A DNA stretch of 64,000 bases from Hymenobacter montanus (GCF_014699115.1 NZ_JACXAD010000002.1:62001-126000), one strand, 5' to 3'. Positions 42,455-51,764 are shown, counted from the stretch's first letter. Numbers and translations: made by a program. The notes: a model not told the origin generated them from the sequence alone.

Positions 42455-43309
42455 TTAGTTAGCCGTGAAAGGCGTCAGGACCACGGGGCCTGTTTGACCC
42501 CGGCGTGCCTGAGCAGCATTTTCTTTGCGGATGTTAACGGTAATATCCGTGATGGTTTCGTTGGCTTGCAGGCCGACCCCTGTGAACAGTCGCCGCGGAA
42601 TGAGCCGGAACGTATAGATGCCTGGGCTTGTGTTTCTCATCTTGTAGGTGTCGACCGAGACGTCTACTGTGTTCACACTGGTTGCCGTCCGGTACACGGT
42701 TTCAACACCAGCCGCGTTCTTGGCGCGGGCTTCCAGGTAGATGAATAGGTTGCCCGTATACAGAACTTGAGGGGTTGCCGACGCATCTACGTACTTAAGC
42801 GCATCTACCGTCTCCTTGGATTGGTTATACTTGATAGTCACCACGTCGGCTTCACTGAAATTGGAGGGGAAGGTTTCGACGCGCTTGGCAATGTATTCCA
42901 AGGGCTTTACAGGCAGCGTGAAGTCAGCCGTCTGCTTGGTGCCGTCTTGGTTCTTAACCAGGAAACCAAAGGCGGTGACAGCCCCTGCCGGCTTGGCAAA
43001 AAAATCAACGGAAGAGCTTACCGTAAAGGACCATTTATTGGGGTTAGTGGGGTCCTGGGTCATTCTAGCCGCCGGGAGAGAAGAGTTGAAGTTCGGGCCA
43101 TTGGTAATGGCATCGCCGCCACCGCCGGGAATAAACGCCCAGATATAGAGCGGGCTAATGCCTTCAACTGGGGTGCCCGTCACGTCAACCGTAATAACTA
43201 CTCGGTCCTTGGCCGTGAATACGGTTGGCCGGGTCGTGACAACCCCCTGCGCCAAAACCACCTGGGTACAGGTCAGCAGGAGAAATAAAAGAAAGAAGTA
43301 GCGCTTCAT
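42455..43309 (-). CDS. secreted starch-locus protein with two amylase-N-terminal-like domains
   Basis: A 284-residue exported protein (signal RYFFLLFLLLTCTQVVLAQ) and the last gene of the SusC-SusD operon. Residues about 20-130 resemble the N-terminal domain of the amylase at 36170. Both begin VVTT-P, then V-IT-D, then YIW, A-MT-D--NPN, a Phe-x-Pro-Ala segment and a KN-DG turn. A second unit (about 150-275) repeats the pattern, ending YTFRLIPRRLF then ANETITDITVN. SusE/SusF-like starch-binding proteins occupy this operon position, so a surface glucan-binding role is a reasonable inference. It has no lipobox Cys. Confidence 0.7.
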   Translation of the reverse strand: MKRYFFLLFLLLTCTQVVLAQGVVTTRPTVFTAKDRVVITVDVTGTPVEGISPLYIWAFIPGGGGDAITNGPNFNSSLPAARMTQDPTNPNKWSFTVSSSVDFFAKPAGAVTAFGFLVKNQDGTKQTADFTLPVKPLEYIAKRVETFPSNFSEADVVTIKYNQSKETVDALKYVDASATPQVLYTGNLFIYLEARAKNAAGVETVYRTATSVNTVDVSVDTYKMRNTSPGIYTFRLIPRRLFTGVGLQANETITDITVNIRKENAAQARRGQTGPVVLTPFTAN

Positions 43310-43333
43310 GGAAATGCTGGTCAAGGGTGGAGA

Positions 43334-43840
43334 TTATTTGCGTACGAAGTTCAACTCGTAAGTCACCAGAGTCTTAGGCCCATTGCGGCGCAATAGCTTC
43401 AAGCCGAGTCTGTTATCTGCGGCCCGATACGATTGCCCATACTGCAGGGTGTCGCGGCGGCCATTGGCCTGGGAAATAATGATTTTACGGGGCCCTTTCG
43501 AATCGTCGAACTTCCAGGTACCATTGGCCAGGAAAACGGGGGCGTTGCCGGGGTTCGTAACCACGAAGTTAGACGGCTCATTACCATTGGCCTGAAACGA
43601 GAACACGACCTGGTTGAAAGGATAGTCACTCGTCAGGTCCATCCGCTGCACCTCGGCCGGGTAGTTATTGTCGACGGCATCGTTGTCGACCTGAACCACT
43701 TGCGTGAGCTGAAAATCACCGATGGTGCCTTCGGCGGTGGCAAAAGCTTGGCCGATTTCCCCAAATTTCTCTTCGGGCTGGCAAGAAGCCGCGCCAAGCA
43801 AGGCGAGGGCCCCTAAAAATGGAAAAAATTTCTTATTCAT
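43334..43840 (-). CDS. DUF5004-like lipoprotein of the starch operon
   Basis: A 168-residue lipoprotein (FPFLGALALLGAASC, Cys about 17) with a lipocalin-like beta domain: EGTIGDFQLTQVVQVDND, TSDYPFNQVVFSFQANG, NGTWKFDDSKGPRKI and a closing VTYELNFVRK. The NGTWKFDD pattern is typical of DUF5004 and related Bacteroidota surface proteins found in Sus operons, but the family call is from memory of the pattern. It lies between susD (90 bases upstream) and the 284-aa protein (24 bases downstream), so it is surely co-transcribed. Confidence 0.65.
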   Translation of the reverse strand: MNKKFFPFLGALALLGAASCQPEEKFGEIGQAFATAEGTIGDFQLTQVVQVDNDAVDNNYPAEVQRMDLTSDYPFNQVVFSFQANGNEPSNFVVTNPGNAPVFLANGTWKFDDSKGPRKIIISQANGRRDTLQYGQSYRAADNRLGLKLLRRNGPKTLVTYELNFVRK

Positions 43841-43930
43841 TTGATTGCTGTTTAACGGTGCTACGCACAAGAGGAAAAACGACCAACGCGTTCACCGGAA
43901 GCCACTCAACTTACGGCAAACCAGGTTGTC

Positions 43931-45322
43931 TTAATTCTGTACGATGTCTGGATTTGCTTGAACTTCAATGTCCGGGATTTTCAGCAGCATCCGGGAGTCG
44001 TTGTAGGGCAGGCCCCGGATATTCTGCTTAAGACGGCGCAATTCATGGAACCGGTCATTTTCCGTGAACAGCTCAATGCGGCGCTCATCCTGAATGGCCG
44101 TGAGCAACGCGGCCTGGCTCGTGGTGATAGCATCAACGGGCACGTCGGCCAGGGTGCGCAGGATGTTGTAATCGGCGCGAACTTCGGCGGGCACGAAAGC
44201 GCCCTTCCGCACGGCCGATTCGGCACGGGTCAAGTGCATTTCTGCCAGGCGGATGACTGGAATATTAATGGGGTTTCCTCCCTGGTACTTGAGCGAGAAG
44301 GGCAGCGTAGAGGCTGGCCGGCTCACCAGCAGCAAATCGCGGCGGCCGCCCTGGTTGCGCAGCAAGTCGCTCAAGGAAGCGCTAAGCGGCAGGGTGACCG
44401 ACTCAGAATTGGTATTGAAGAAATTGTTCCGGGCGATGTCGCTCACATCGTTCGTCGGGGTACCAACCGCTTGGAAGATAACGGGCGTGCCGTTGGGGCT
44501 GGTGTCGCCAGCCTGTCGGAAGGGAATGGTTACGGCCGTCGGGTTGGAAGAAGAGCCGAGGTTGAAGCCACCATTCCTGATAACATCATCCGAATAAGTA
44601 AAGGCGTTGGTGTAATCCTCCTTGTTGAAATACACCCGGGCCAGGTAAGCCTTGGCGGCCCATTTAGTGGCTCGATTGCCGTTATTGGACGGCAGAGCAG
44701 CCTCCGCCGCTTTCAGGTCGTCGATAACCTGATTATAGATAACCCCTACCGGACTGCGAGGAGTCCGATCAGCAGCCTGCTCCGTGGTAACGGAAGTAAT
44801 GCGAAGCGGAATACCCGGCTCCGTGCCAGCATTGCTTGTGTAAGGCTTAGCAAACAGCCGTACCAACTCGAAATGGGCCACGGCCCGCACGAACAACGCT
44901 TCGGCTTTGAGCCGGGTTTTCACGTTTTGGTCGGCGGCAAACGTATTCTGATCAATGGCCGCGATAACCGTATTGGCCCGGGCAATAGCCGTGTAGCCCT
45001 TGTTCCAGAGGTCGCGGCCCTGCGAGTTAAACAGGCTGAAGCCGCGGGTGGTAAACTGGGCACCGGCTCCGCCACCAGCCGTCACCCGGCTCAGGTCGAT
45101 GTTATCGCCGTATTCCTCGCTGGTGCGTATTACCTCGCCACCGAGAAATTTAGTGTCACATAATTGGGCGTAGGCGCCCACCAGCACCGATTCGACGTTG
45201 CTGGCGCTTTTCAGAAATTCAATGTCGGGCTGGCTGTTGGTTGACTTCAGGTCCAGGAAGTCTTTGCAGCCCGTGAGCAGGCCCGTACTAAGGCCCAGGG
45301 CCAGCAGAAATATTTTTTTCAT
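43931..45322 (-). CDS. susD: SusD/RagB-family nutrient-binding outer-membrane lipoprotein
   Basis: A 463-residue lipoprotein (LSTGLLTGC, Cys about 19) that caps the SusC channel and binds the glycan. The N-terminus CKDFLDLKSTN is diagnostic. The TPR-like helices include LWNKGYTAIARANTVI (about 107-122) and ALFVRAVAHFELVRLFAKPY (about 145-164, split by family consensus around FVRA-A). The C-terminal part has RLAEMHLTRAES and DERRIELFTENDRFHELRR. It lies 34 bases after the susC stop. Specificity for starch is inferred from the neighbouring amylase. Confidence 0.92.
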   Translation of the reverse strand: MKKIFLLALGLSTGLLTGCKDFLDLKSTNSQPDIEFLKSASNVESVLVGAYAQLCDTKFLGGEVIRTSEEYGDNIDLSRVTAGGGAGAQFTTRGFSLFNSQGRDLWNKGYTAIARANTVIAAIDQNTFAADQNVKTRLKAEALFVRAVAHFELVRLFAKPYTSNAGTEPGIPLRITSVTTEQAADRTPRSPVGVIYNQVIDDLKAAEAALPSNNGNRATKWAAKAYLARVYFNKEDYTNAFTYSDDVIRNGGFNLGSSSNPTAVTIPFRQAGDTSPNGTPVIFQAVGTPTNDVSDIARNNFFNTNSESVTLPLSASLSDLLRNQGGRRDLLLVSRPASTLPFSLKYQGGNPINIPVIRLAEMHLTRAESAVRKGAFVPAEVRADYNILRTLADVPVDAITTSQAALLTAIQDERRIELFTENDRFHELRRLKQNIRGLPYNDSRMLLKIPDIEVQANPDIVQN

Positions 45323-45356
45323 AAGAAAGTCAGTCGGAAGTCAGACAAAGGAAAAC

Positions 45357-48300
45357 TTATAAGCTTAGGTTCACACCCGCCGTTACGACGCGTTGCTGCG
45401 GCGTGGGCAGGTAAGGCGCCCCGAAGGAAGTATTGCCCTGGCCGTTGCTGAAGTTGTAGCGCACTACCTCGGGGTCCCAGCCGGCGTATTTGGTGAACAC
45501 AAACAGGTTCTGGCCGCTCACGAAAATGCGGGCCGAGGCGATGTGGGCCGCCCCAGAGATGGCCGCCGGCAGGGTGTACCCGATAGAGGCAGTGCGCACG
45601 CGCAGGAACGACGCATCGTAGAGGTAGCGCGAGGAGTTACTCTGATCGGCGCGGCCGCCCTCTATTAGTGATACGCGGGGGACTTCGGTGATGTCGCCCG
45701 GCTTCTGCCAGCGGTTGAGCACCTCGCGGCGCTGGTTCCAGGAGCCGAGCCGGCCACCTTGCTGGTATTTAGCGCCGTCATCGTAGATCTGGTTACCCTG
45801 CGAGAAGGTGAGCAGCACGCTGAAGTCAAAGCCTTTGTAGCCAAAGATGTTTTCCAGGCCGCCCGTGTAGTTGGGGAACGGATGGCCAATGGCCACGCGG
45901 TTAACATCCTGGCTAGCCGCCGTGAGCTTAATTTTCTCGCCCGTGTTTTTGTCGTAAATCAGTTCGTCGCCCGTTGCGGGATCCACCCCGGCGTAGCGGG
46001 GTATGTAAGAAATGCCAATGGGCTGGCCCTGAATAATTCGGGTATCGCCTTCGCCCTGGCCAAAAAAGTCGGGGCTGTCGAAGCCGCCGTTATTGGTCAC
46101 GATGTTCGAGTTGTGAGCAATATTGAAGCTGGTCGTCCAAGTAAGAGGGCCCACCAGGTTTTTAGAAGTCACGTCGAACTCAATACCGCGGTTGCGAACC
46201 ACCACGCCGGAGTTGATAAACACGTTCAGAACTTCATTGCTGGGGTTGAAACCCGCGGCCGAAGCCTGGACCTTGCGGCTCAGCAGGAGGTCGGAGCTGG
46301 TTTTCTGGTACACGGCAATGGTACCCGAAATGCGGCCTTGCAGGAAGCCATAATCCAGGCCTAGATCCACGGCGCGGTTTTTCTCCCACGACAGGTCGGG
46401 GTTTTCCAACACACTACGGCCGCTGGCGGGCTGGCCGATGTAGTTGCCCGTCTGCTGGTAGCGTCCCAGGTACTGAAAACTCGGGATGTTGGCATTGCCG
46501 GTGATACCGAAGCTGGAGTGCAGCTTCAGGAAGCTAACAACCGACAGATTCTCCATGAAGGACTCTTCGCTGATAATCCAGCCGGCCGACGCGCCGGGGA
46601 AAAAGCCATAGCGGTTGTTCGGGCCGAACAGGGATGAGCCGTCGATACGGGCGCTGGCTTCCAGCAGATAGCGGTTTTTAAATACGTAGTTCACCCGGCC
46701 CAGGTAGGAAAGGAAGGTGTAGTAGTCACGGCTACTGGTGCCCGTAACCGGCTGGCCGCCGCCGGCCGGGGCGCCGGGCGCGAAGGCCAGGTTGTTGAGG
46801 CCTTGCGTGAAGTATGGGTTCACGAAGCCCACGGCCGAGCCCGAAGCGCTGGCGGCCAGATCATGGTTGTTGAATTTCTGCGCGTTGAACCCGAGCAGCA
46901 CTTTCAACTGGTTTTCCTCGTTTAGCGACTTCTCGTAAGTGAGCAGGTTGTTGCTGTTGTAGTTGAAGCGGTTCGACTGGCGTTCGCTGGTGGTCCCCAG
47001 CCCGATACGGGGCAGGTTGTTGCCGCTGGCGTCGACGCCGGTAAAGTAGCGGTTGACCGGCGACTCGTAGCGGCGCTCCAATTGGTTGAACAGGTCCAGC
47101 CCCAGCTCCGAGCGGAAGGTCAAGCCCTTTACGATTTTATACTGGGCGTAGAGATTGGCTAGCGTACGCAGGCCCTTCGACACGTAAGTATTTTCGCGCT
47201 GGGCCACGATGTTGGTGCCAGTGTTGCCGAATTGTGTACCGAAGAAGGTGCCGTCGGGGTTATAAACCGGGAAAATGGGTAGTGCCGAGGACTGGGCGGT
47301 GCCAATACCGCCGTTGAAGGAGGTCGGCACTTGGTCGTTATCCACGTAGTTCAGGTTGATTTGGGTGCCCAGGTCCAGCTTTTCGTTGGCACTGTGGTCG
47401 AGGTTGATGCGGCCGCTGAGCCGCAGAAAATCATTGCCTTTCAGGATACCTTTTTCCTGGCGGTAGCCCGTGCCCACGAAGAAGCGGGTTTTCTCGTTGC
47501 CCCCCGAAGCCGATACCGAGGCATCGTTCACGGAGCCGGTGCGCAGGGCCTCGTCAACCCAGTTCGTGTTGACGCCAGCCACCGAATTAGGGGTAAACCC
47601 AATGCCATTGACGGAAACGGTTTCGTTCGGGCCCAGTGGCGCCAAGCCGTCGTTTACCCGTGCTTCGTTGTAAAGTTGCAGCCACTCCTGGGCGTTGAGG
47701 AGGGGGAGCTTGCGGGTGGCCTCGCTCACCCCGGTGTAATAGCTCACGTTAAACGTGGTTTTACCGGTCTTGCCGCGCTTGGTGGTTACGAGCACCACCC
47801 CGTTGGCGCCGCGCGAACCATACAGGGCAGTCGCCGAAGCGTCTTTCAACACCGAAATCGATTCGATATCGTTGGGGTTGATGGCTGCTAAGGGGTTCAG
47901 GTTGTTGGCTTTTACGCTGTTGCGACTAAAGTCCTGGTCGCTGATGTCGGAGTTATCGACGGGTACGCCGTCGATAACATACAGCGGCTCGCCCGAAGCG
48001 GTAATAGAAGCTGTGCCGCGCACCCGGATGCGAACGGCCGAGCCGGCGGCGGCATTCGATTGCACCACTTGCAAGCCCGCAGCGCGGCCTTGTAATGCGG
48101 CGTCGAAGCTCGGCACCGAGTTGTTCGCGATGCGGTCGGCTTTGACGGTGGATATCGAGCCGGTTACCTCCCGGCGTTCCTGCGTGCCGTAGGCCACGAC
48201 AACCGCTTCGGACAGTTGAGTCGTGTTTTCAATCAAGCTGGTTGATATCTCCACGTTTTGACCGGCCACCACGGTCACCGGAAGGCGGACCGTGTTGTAG

Positions 48301-48548
48301 CCCACAAATGAAAAAACCAGGGTTCTCGCCCCGGCCGGTACATTCTGAATGCTATAAGTACCGTCTACATTAGACGAGCTACCCAGCGTAGTACCATCGA
48401 TAAGCACAGTAGCACCGGGAATGCCCTCCTTCTTACCGTCGGTTACCCGGCCGCTAACGGAGCCGGTTTGCGCAAAGGCCCCTGAGGGGAAGCCAAAGGC
48501 CGCGAACAGTAGCAGAAACAATAATTTCGCTAGATAGTGATGTTTCAT
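45357..48548 (-). CDS. susC: SusC/RagA-family TonB-dependent outer-membrane transporter
   Basis: A 1063-residue beta-barrel protein that imports oligosaccharides, driven by TonB. The signal peptide (LAKLLFLLLFAAFGFPSGAFA) is followed by a carboxypeptidase-regulatory-like domain (GSVSGRVTDGKKEGIPGATV, about 29-48, to GTYSIQNVPAGAR). The plug has the SusC signatures VVVAYGTQERREVTGSIS, AGLQVVQSNAAAGSAVRIRV, LYVIDGVPVDN and SISVLKDASATALYGSRGAN. The barrel ends VVTAGVNLSL. It heads the operon with susD. Confidence 0.95.
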   Translation of the reverse strand: MKHHYLAKLLFLLLFAAFGFPSGAFAQTGSVSGRVTDGKKEGIPGATVLIDGTTLGSSSNVDGTYSIQNVPAGARTLVFSFVGYNTVRLPVTVVAGQNVEISTSLIENTTQLSEAVVVAYGTQERREVTGSISTVKADRIANNSVPSFDAALQGRAAGLQVVQSNAAAGSAVRIRVRGTASITASGEPLYVIDGVPVDNSDISDQDFSRNSVKANNLNPLAAINPNDIESISVLKDASATALYGSRGANGVVLVTTKRGKTGKTTFNVSYYTGVSEATRKLPLLNAQEWLQLYNEARVNDGLAPLGPNETVSVNGIGFTPNSVAGVNTNWVDEALRTGSVNDASVSASGGNEKTRFFVGTGYRQEKGILKGNDFLRLSGRINLDHSANEKLDLGTQINLNYVDNDQVPTSFNGGIGTAQSSALPIFPVYNPDGTFFGTQFGNTGTNIVAQRENTYVSKGLRTLANLYAQYKIVKGLTFRSELGLDLFNQLERRYESPVNRYFTGVDASGNNLPRIGLGTTSERQSNRFNYNSNNLLTYEKSLNEENQLKVLLGFNAQKFNNHDLAASASGSAVGFVNPYFTQGLNNLAFAPGAPAGGGQPVTGTSSRDYYTFLSYLGRVNYVFKNRYLLEASARIDGSSLFGPNNRYGFFPGASAGWIISEESFMENLSVVSFLKLHSSFGITGNANIPSFQYLGRYQQTGNYIGQPASGRSVLENPDLSWEKNRAVDLGLDYGFLQGRISGTIAVYQKTSSDLLLSRKVQASAAGFNPSNEVLNVFINSGVVVRNRGIEFDVTSKNLVGPLTWTTSFNIAHNSNIVTNNGGFDSPDFFGQGEGDTRIIQGQPIGISYIPRYAGVDPATGDELIYDKNTGEKIKLTAASQDVNRVAIGHPFPNYTGGLENIFGYKGFDFSVLLTFSQGNQIYDDGAKYQQGGRLGSWNQRREVLNRWQKPGDITEVPRVSLIEGGRADQSNSSRYLYDASFLRVRTASIGYTLPAAISGAAHIASARIFVSGQNLFVFTKYAGWDPEVVRYNFSNGQGNTSFGAPYLPTPQQRVVTAGVNLSL

Positions 48549-49278
48549 GGAAAACAAAATGGGGTGAGAGGTGAGGGTAGTGCGAAAAAGTTAAAAATGC
48601 GCAAAAAAGCGGCTGCAATATACCGAAAGAACCGGCATTAAAGCCAGATGTTGTCGGGCTTTTAAAGTACTAAAAGCCTAACCCAGAACTGACCTTCACT
48701 AAGGAGTTATTCTACGGTTGTTTAGAGCTTAAACCAGGGATATTTGCCAGGTATGATAGTGAATGGTAGTAGTATATATTGAACAATAAAAACCTGTAAG
48801 AGTGAAAAAAATCTAGCTCTTTCTGGCCGCGGATGAGCAACGGACTCGGTGCTAAAACTGGTCGTAAATTATAAATTATGAGTATAAAGAACTATCAAAT
48901 ACTGCCGTCTTGCGCTTGTGATGGGTATGGCGCACCAGATTAGCCGCGGGTAGTTAGCAGAGAGGGGAGTGCCTCAGGGTAAGATAACTACATGTGTTAG
49001 GATCAGTAACCCCTCGAATGAGTTGCGAGGTTGTAGTTGTAAAGGAATAACTGACAGTCCTTGCCGCTTATTGGTCCCAAGCCCCGGGTAGGGCCTGCTA
49101 TCCCGACGGTAAGCCAGGGCTTTATTTTCCCGGCGGCCTTTCCAGCCGTGACCTTGACCGGAAAGGCCGCCAAATGCTTCTACAGGGCCGCTGGCAAGGG
49201 TAATACGGTTGCTCCGCCGGCGTGAATGCACCTTGCGGAGCCAATATTTGCTCGCTACTTTTGGCTTTTCTCTAGGAA
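48549..49278. other. 730-base gap between susC and the divergent secreted-protein gene
   Basis: No gene I can support. It must contain the susC promoter, but no clear TAnnTTTG was found on the minus strand. A perfect 12-bp hairpin pairs 49132-49143 with 49160-49171 (GGCGGCCTTTCC), and the last 46 bases hold the promoter of the gene at 49279. An 85-codon minus-strand frame at 48974-49231 shows no protein-like features. Confidence 0.6.
49233..49263 (+). promoter_or_regulatory. promoter (TTG, 20 bp, TACTTTTG)
   Basis: A -33 TTG (49233-49235) and a perfect -7 TACTTTTG (49256-49263) are 20 bases apart, the same spacing as the tRNA-Ser promoter. The start codon follows 15 bases later. Confidence 0.7.
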
Positions 49279-49983
49279 ATGAAAAAGACCTTACTACTCG
49301 TTATCGTGCTACTGGCCGCTACCTTGGCCAGTGCCGTAGCTCAGTCCCGGCCCAGCCCTCGCAAACTTACTCCGACGGGCCGCGGTAACTCGGCGCCAAC
49401 GGGTAAAGGGAGCCCGAAGCCGCCACCGGAGTACACGCCCATTACTACCGTGCCGACCAGCAGCGAGCCCGAAGGCCCCAAGGCGCCGTCGTATGTGGGA
49501 AAAGTCAAGCTGAAGAAACCGGTTTTGGTGTACTACCAGGAGCCCGAGCCGGGCAAGTCGGTGCAGCAACTCGTTATGGCCGAGGAAAACCTGCGCCTCC
49601 TCAAAATCCTGAATCTCGAACAGCTTATGGAGCGGCGGGAGGTGTTTGTCGACGGCTTGGGTAACTTCCCCTTGCCAGGCACCGACGCTTCCAAGTACCG
49701 CCTGCTAGGCACCAGCCTCGTGGCAGAAGAAACGCGCCGCCCCGCCGGCGACGGCCGCTGCTTCTACTCGCGGCTGAAGGTGCCGTCGCCGGGGCTGCTT
49801 TACGTCGTGCTCGAACCGGCCGAAGAATACCGGCACTTTGTGAAAGGCCCCCAGAAAAAAGGAGCGGCGCTTAATTTTCAAGCCAATGGGTTGCCCGGAA
49901 TCGATTCGGTGCGAGCCGCGTACACCTTGCGCAAATTAAGCGCGGCGGAGCGTGACGCCGGCACCGGCGAAACTATTCGCTGA
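49279..49983 (+). CDS. hypothetical secreted protein, 234 aa
   Basis: Signal peptide (LLLVIVLLAATLASAVAQ), then a Pro/Gly/Lys-rich disordered stretch (about 22-75), then a mixed domain with VLVYYQEPEPGKSVQQLV, LLKILNLEQLMERREVFVDG and a closing beta region. No family recognised. It is followed after 11 bases by the esterase gene, so the two share the promoter at 49233 and probably a function at the cell envelope. Confidence 0.65.
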   Translation: MKKTLLLVIVLLAATLASAVAQSRPSPRKLTPTGRGNSAPTGKGSPKPPPEYTPITTVPTSSEPEGPKAPSYVGKVKLKKPVLVYYQEPEPGKSVQQLVMAEENLRLLKILNLEQLMERREVFVDGLGNFPLPGTDASKYRLLGTSLVAEETRRPAGDGRCFYSRLKVPSPGLLYVVLEPAEEYRHFVKGPQKKGAALNFQANGLPGIDSVRAAYTLRKLSAAERDAGTGETIR

Positions 49984-49994
49984 GTACGCGCCCG

Positions 49995-51194
49995 ATGAAC
50001 GCCGTGAATCGCCTCTTGCTGTTGGTTCTGCTAACCGGGGGAGCGGCCCGGCCGGCGGGGGCGCAAACTGTACTCAGCATTACTCGAGTTCCGCCTAACA
50101 CCCCCGCCGCAGATACCATTTTTGTGGCGGGATCTTTTAATGGTTGGAACCCGCACAGCGCCGCGTACGCCCTGACCAGGAACCCCGACGGCACCTACCA
50201 CATCAGCCTGCCTGCCGGCTTAGGAGCCATTGAGTACAAGTTCACGCGGGGCAGTTGGGCAAAGGTGGAAGCCGGACCCGACAAGCAGCCCATAGGCAAC
50301 CGCCAAGCCGACCTGCGACAAGCAGCGGCGGTTACGCACGAAATAGCAGGCTGGGCTGAACCCGGTGCCCCCGCGCTCAGAAAGCCCACGGCCAGCCCGC
50401 GGGTACACGTTATCAGCGAGTCCTTTCGCCTGCCGCAGCTCGGCCGCACGCGGCGGGTGTGGGTGTATTTGCCCGCCGATTATGGCCAAAATCCCCAGCA
50501 GCGCTACCCGGTGCTGTACATGCACGACGGCCAGAACGTATTTGACGAGGCCACCAGCTTCGGCGGCGAGTGGGGCGTCGACGAAACCCTCGACCACCTT
50601 CCGGGTGCTGGTCGGAGCCCGGTTCCCAGCATCGTAGTCGCCGTGGACCACGGCAACCAATACCGCGCCGATGAATACATCCCCTGGCGCAACGCAGAGC
50701 TGAAAGCCGGCGGGCAAGGGGGCGCGTACGTCGACTTTCTGGCGCTCACCCTTAAGCCCTACATCGATGCGCACTACCGTACCAAGCCCGATGCCGCGCA
50801 CACGGGCCTGGCCGGCTCCAGCCTGGGCGGCCTGATATCGGTGTACGCGGCCTTGAAATACCCGCGGGTGTATGGCCGCATCGGGGTCTTCTCGCCCGCC
50901 TTTTGGGTGTGCAACGATTCGTTGAAGGTGTTTGCCAAAACCCACCCGGCGGCCCCAACTGCCCGGTTCTACTTCGTGTGCGGGCCCAAGGAATCGGAAA
51001 CCATGCTGCCCTTGATGGCGGCCTGGCGCGCGGAACTGCGGGCCCAGGGGGTACCCGCGCCCAACATATCGTTTCACGCCCCGGCGGATGGGCAGCACCG
51101 CGAATGGTTTTGGCAACGTGAATTCCCGGCCGCGTACCAGTTTCTATTTGGGGCAGCAGCCCAAGAGACTCGTCGGGCGGCCAGAGCCAAGTAA
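49995..51194 (+). CDS. secreted esterase with N-terminal glycogen-binding-like domain
   Basis: A 399-residue exported protein (NRLLLLVLLTGGAARPAGAQ). Residues about 25-115 form a CBM48/CBM20-like module (IFVAGSFNGWNPHS, then YHISLPAG and IEYKFTRGSW). The esterase-D-type alpha/beta-hydrolase domain follows: PVLYMHDGQNVFDE (oxyanion side), nucleophile Ser in TGLAGSSLGGLISVYA (about 270-285) and the late His in ADGQHREWFW (about 355-364). Related enzymes remove acyl groups from polysaccharides. Next to the starch locus, an acetyl-glucan or glycan ester is a plausible substrate, but that is inference. Confidence 0.82.
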   Translation: MNAVNRLLLLVLLTGGAARPAGAQTVLSITRVPPNTPAADTIFVAGSFNGWNPHSAAYALTRNPDGTYHISLPAGLGAIEYKFTRGSWAKVEAGPDKQPIGNRQADLRQAAAVTHEIAGWAEPGAPALRKPTASPRVHVISESFRLPQLGRTRRVWVYLPADYGQNPQQRYPVLYMHDGQNVFDEATSFGGEWGVDETLDHLPGAGRSPVPSIVVAVDHGNQYRADEYIPWRNAELKAGGQGGAYVDFLALTLKPYIDAHYRTKPDAAHTGLAGSSLGGLISVYAALKYPRVYGRIGVFSPAFWVCNDSLKVFAKTHPAAPTARFYFVCGPKESETMLPLMAAWRAELRAQGVPAPNISFHAPADGQHREWFWQREFPAAYQFLFGAAAQETRRAARAK

Positions 51195-51220
51195 TAGAGA
51201 GCGTCTCGACGCATTAAAAA

Positions 51221-51655
51221 CTAGCTGATGCCTGCCACGCCTCCCGGTGGGAGCGTCAAACCGCTTAATTCCGTTCCCCTAAAATTGTTGTTACCAAAAG
51301 TAGCCGTGCTCAAATCGGTGGATGTCAGCAGGGCAAAGCTAAAGTCAACGCCCGTAAAGTCTGTTCCCTGGCACGTCATCCACCTCAGCCACCCTCCTCT
51401 CATATTGGCGTCGGTACAGATCGCCCCCGACAGGTCGGCCCCCACCAAACTAACGCCCTGCAGATTGCACTCGCGAAGGAGGGTATGACATAACCTGGCA
51501 TCATCTAAGTTGGCCCGGCTCAGATTTAAACCAGACAAATCCACGTGGCTCAAATCCGCACCAGCTAAATCAATACTCGCCCCGAGAGTGCCGTCGTCCT
51601 CCGTACCAACCGTGTTAATAAGTGCTTCTATCTCTGCTCTGGTGAATTTTTTCAT
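51221..51655 (-). CDS. pentapeptide-repeat protein, 144 aa
   Basis: A soluble protein made almost wholly of A(D/N)LxX units that stack into a right-handed quadrilateral beta helix. Runs such as LAGADLSHVDLSGLNLSRANL (seen as GADLSHVDLSG and LNLSRANLDDARL) and LVGADLSGAICTDANM are clear. A short N-terminal helix (FTRAEIEALINTVG) caps the helix. Some relatives mimic DNA and protect gyrase, but most have unknown roles. It is divergent from the tryptophan operon and convergent with the esterase. Confidence 0.85.
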   Translation of the reverse strand: MKKFTRAEIEALINTVGTEDDGTLGASIDLAGADLSHVDLSGLNLSRANLDDARLCHTLLRECNLQGVSLVGADLSGAICTDANMRGGWLRWMTCQGTDFTGVDFSFALLTSTDLSTATFGNNNFRGTELSGLTLPPGGVAGIS

Positions 51656-51726
51656 TTATGATCATTACGTTAGCAGGCTCGCAGTAAAAATATGAATCTC
51701 TTGCCGGAATTTTAAAGATGATGCTA

Positions 51727-51734
51727 TATCTTTG
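51727..51734 (+). promoter_or_regulatory. -7 box of the trp operon leader (TATCTTTG)
   Basis: A perfect TAnnTTTG. The only nearby TTG (51701-51703) is 23 bases upstream, slightly too far. With the rnpB spacing, transcription would begin near 51740, about 25 bases before the leader peptide ATG. Confidence 0.6.
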
Positions 51735-51764
51735 CGGGGCGTTCTCATCCAACGCTTTTCTGTA

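Noticed and set aside
48974..49231. 85-codon minus-strand frame in the gap after susC
   Set aside because: It overlaps a palindrome, has no signal peptide or motif and no promoter or ribosome site.
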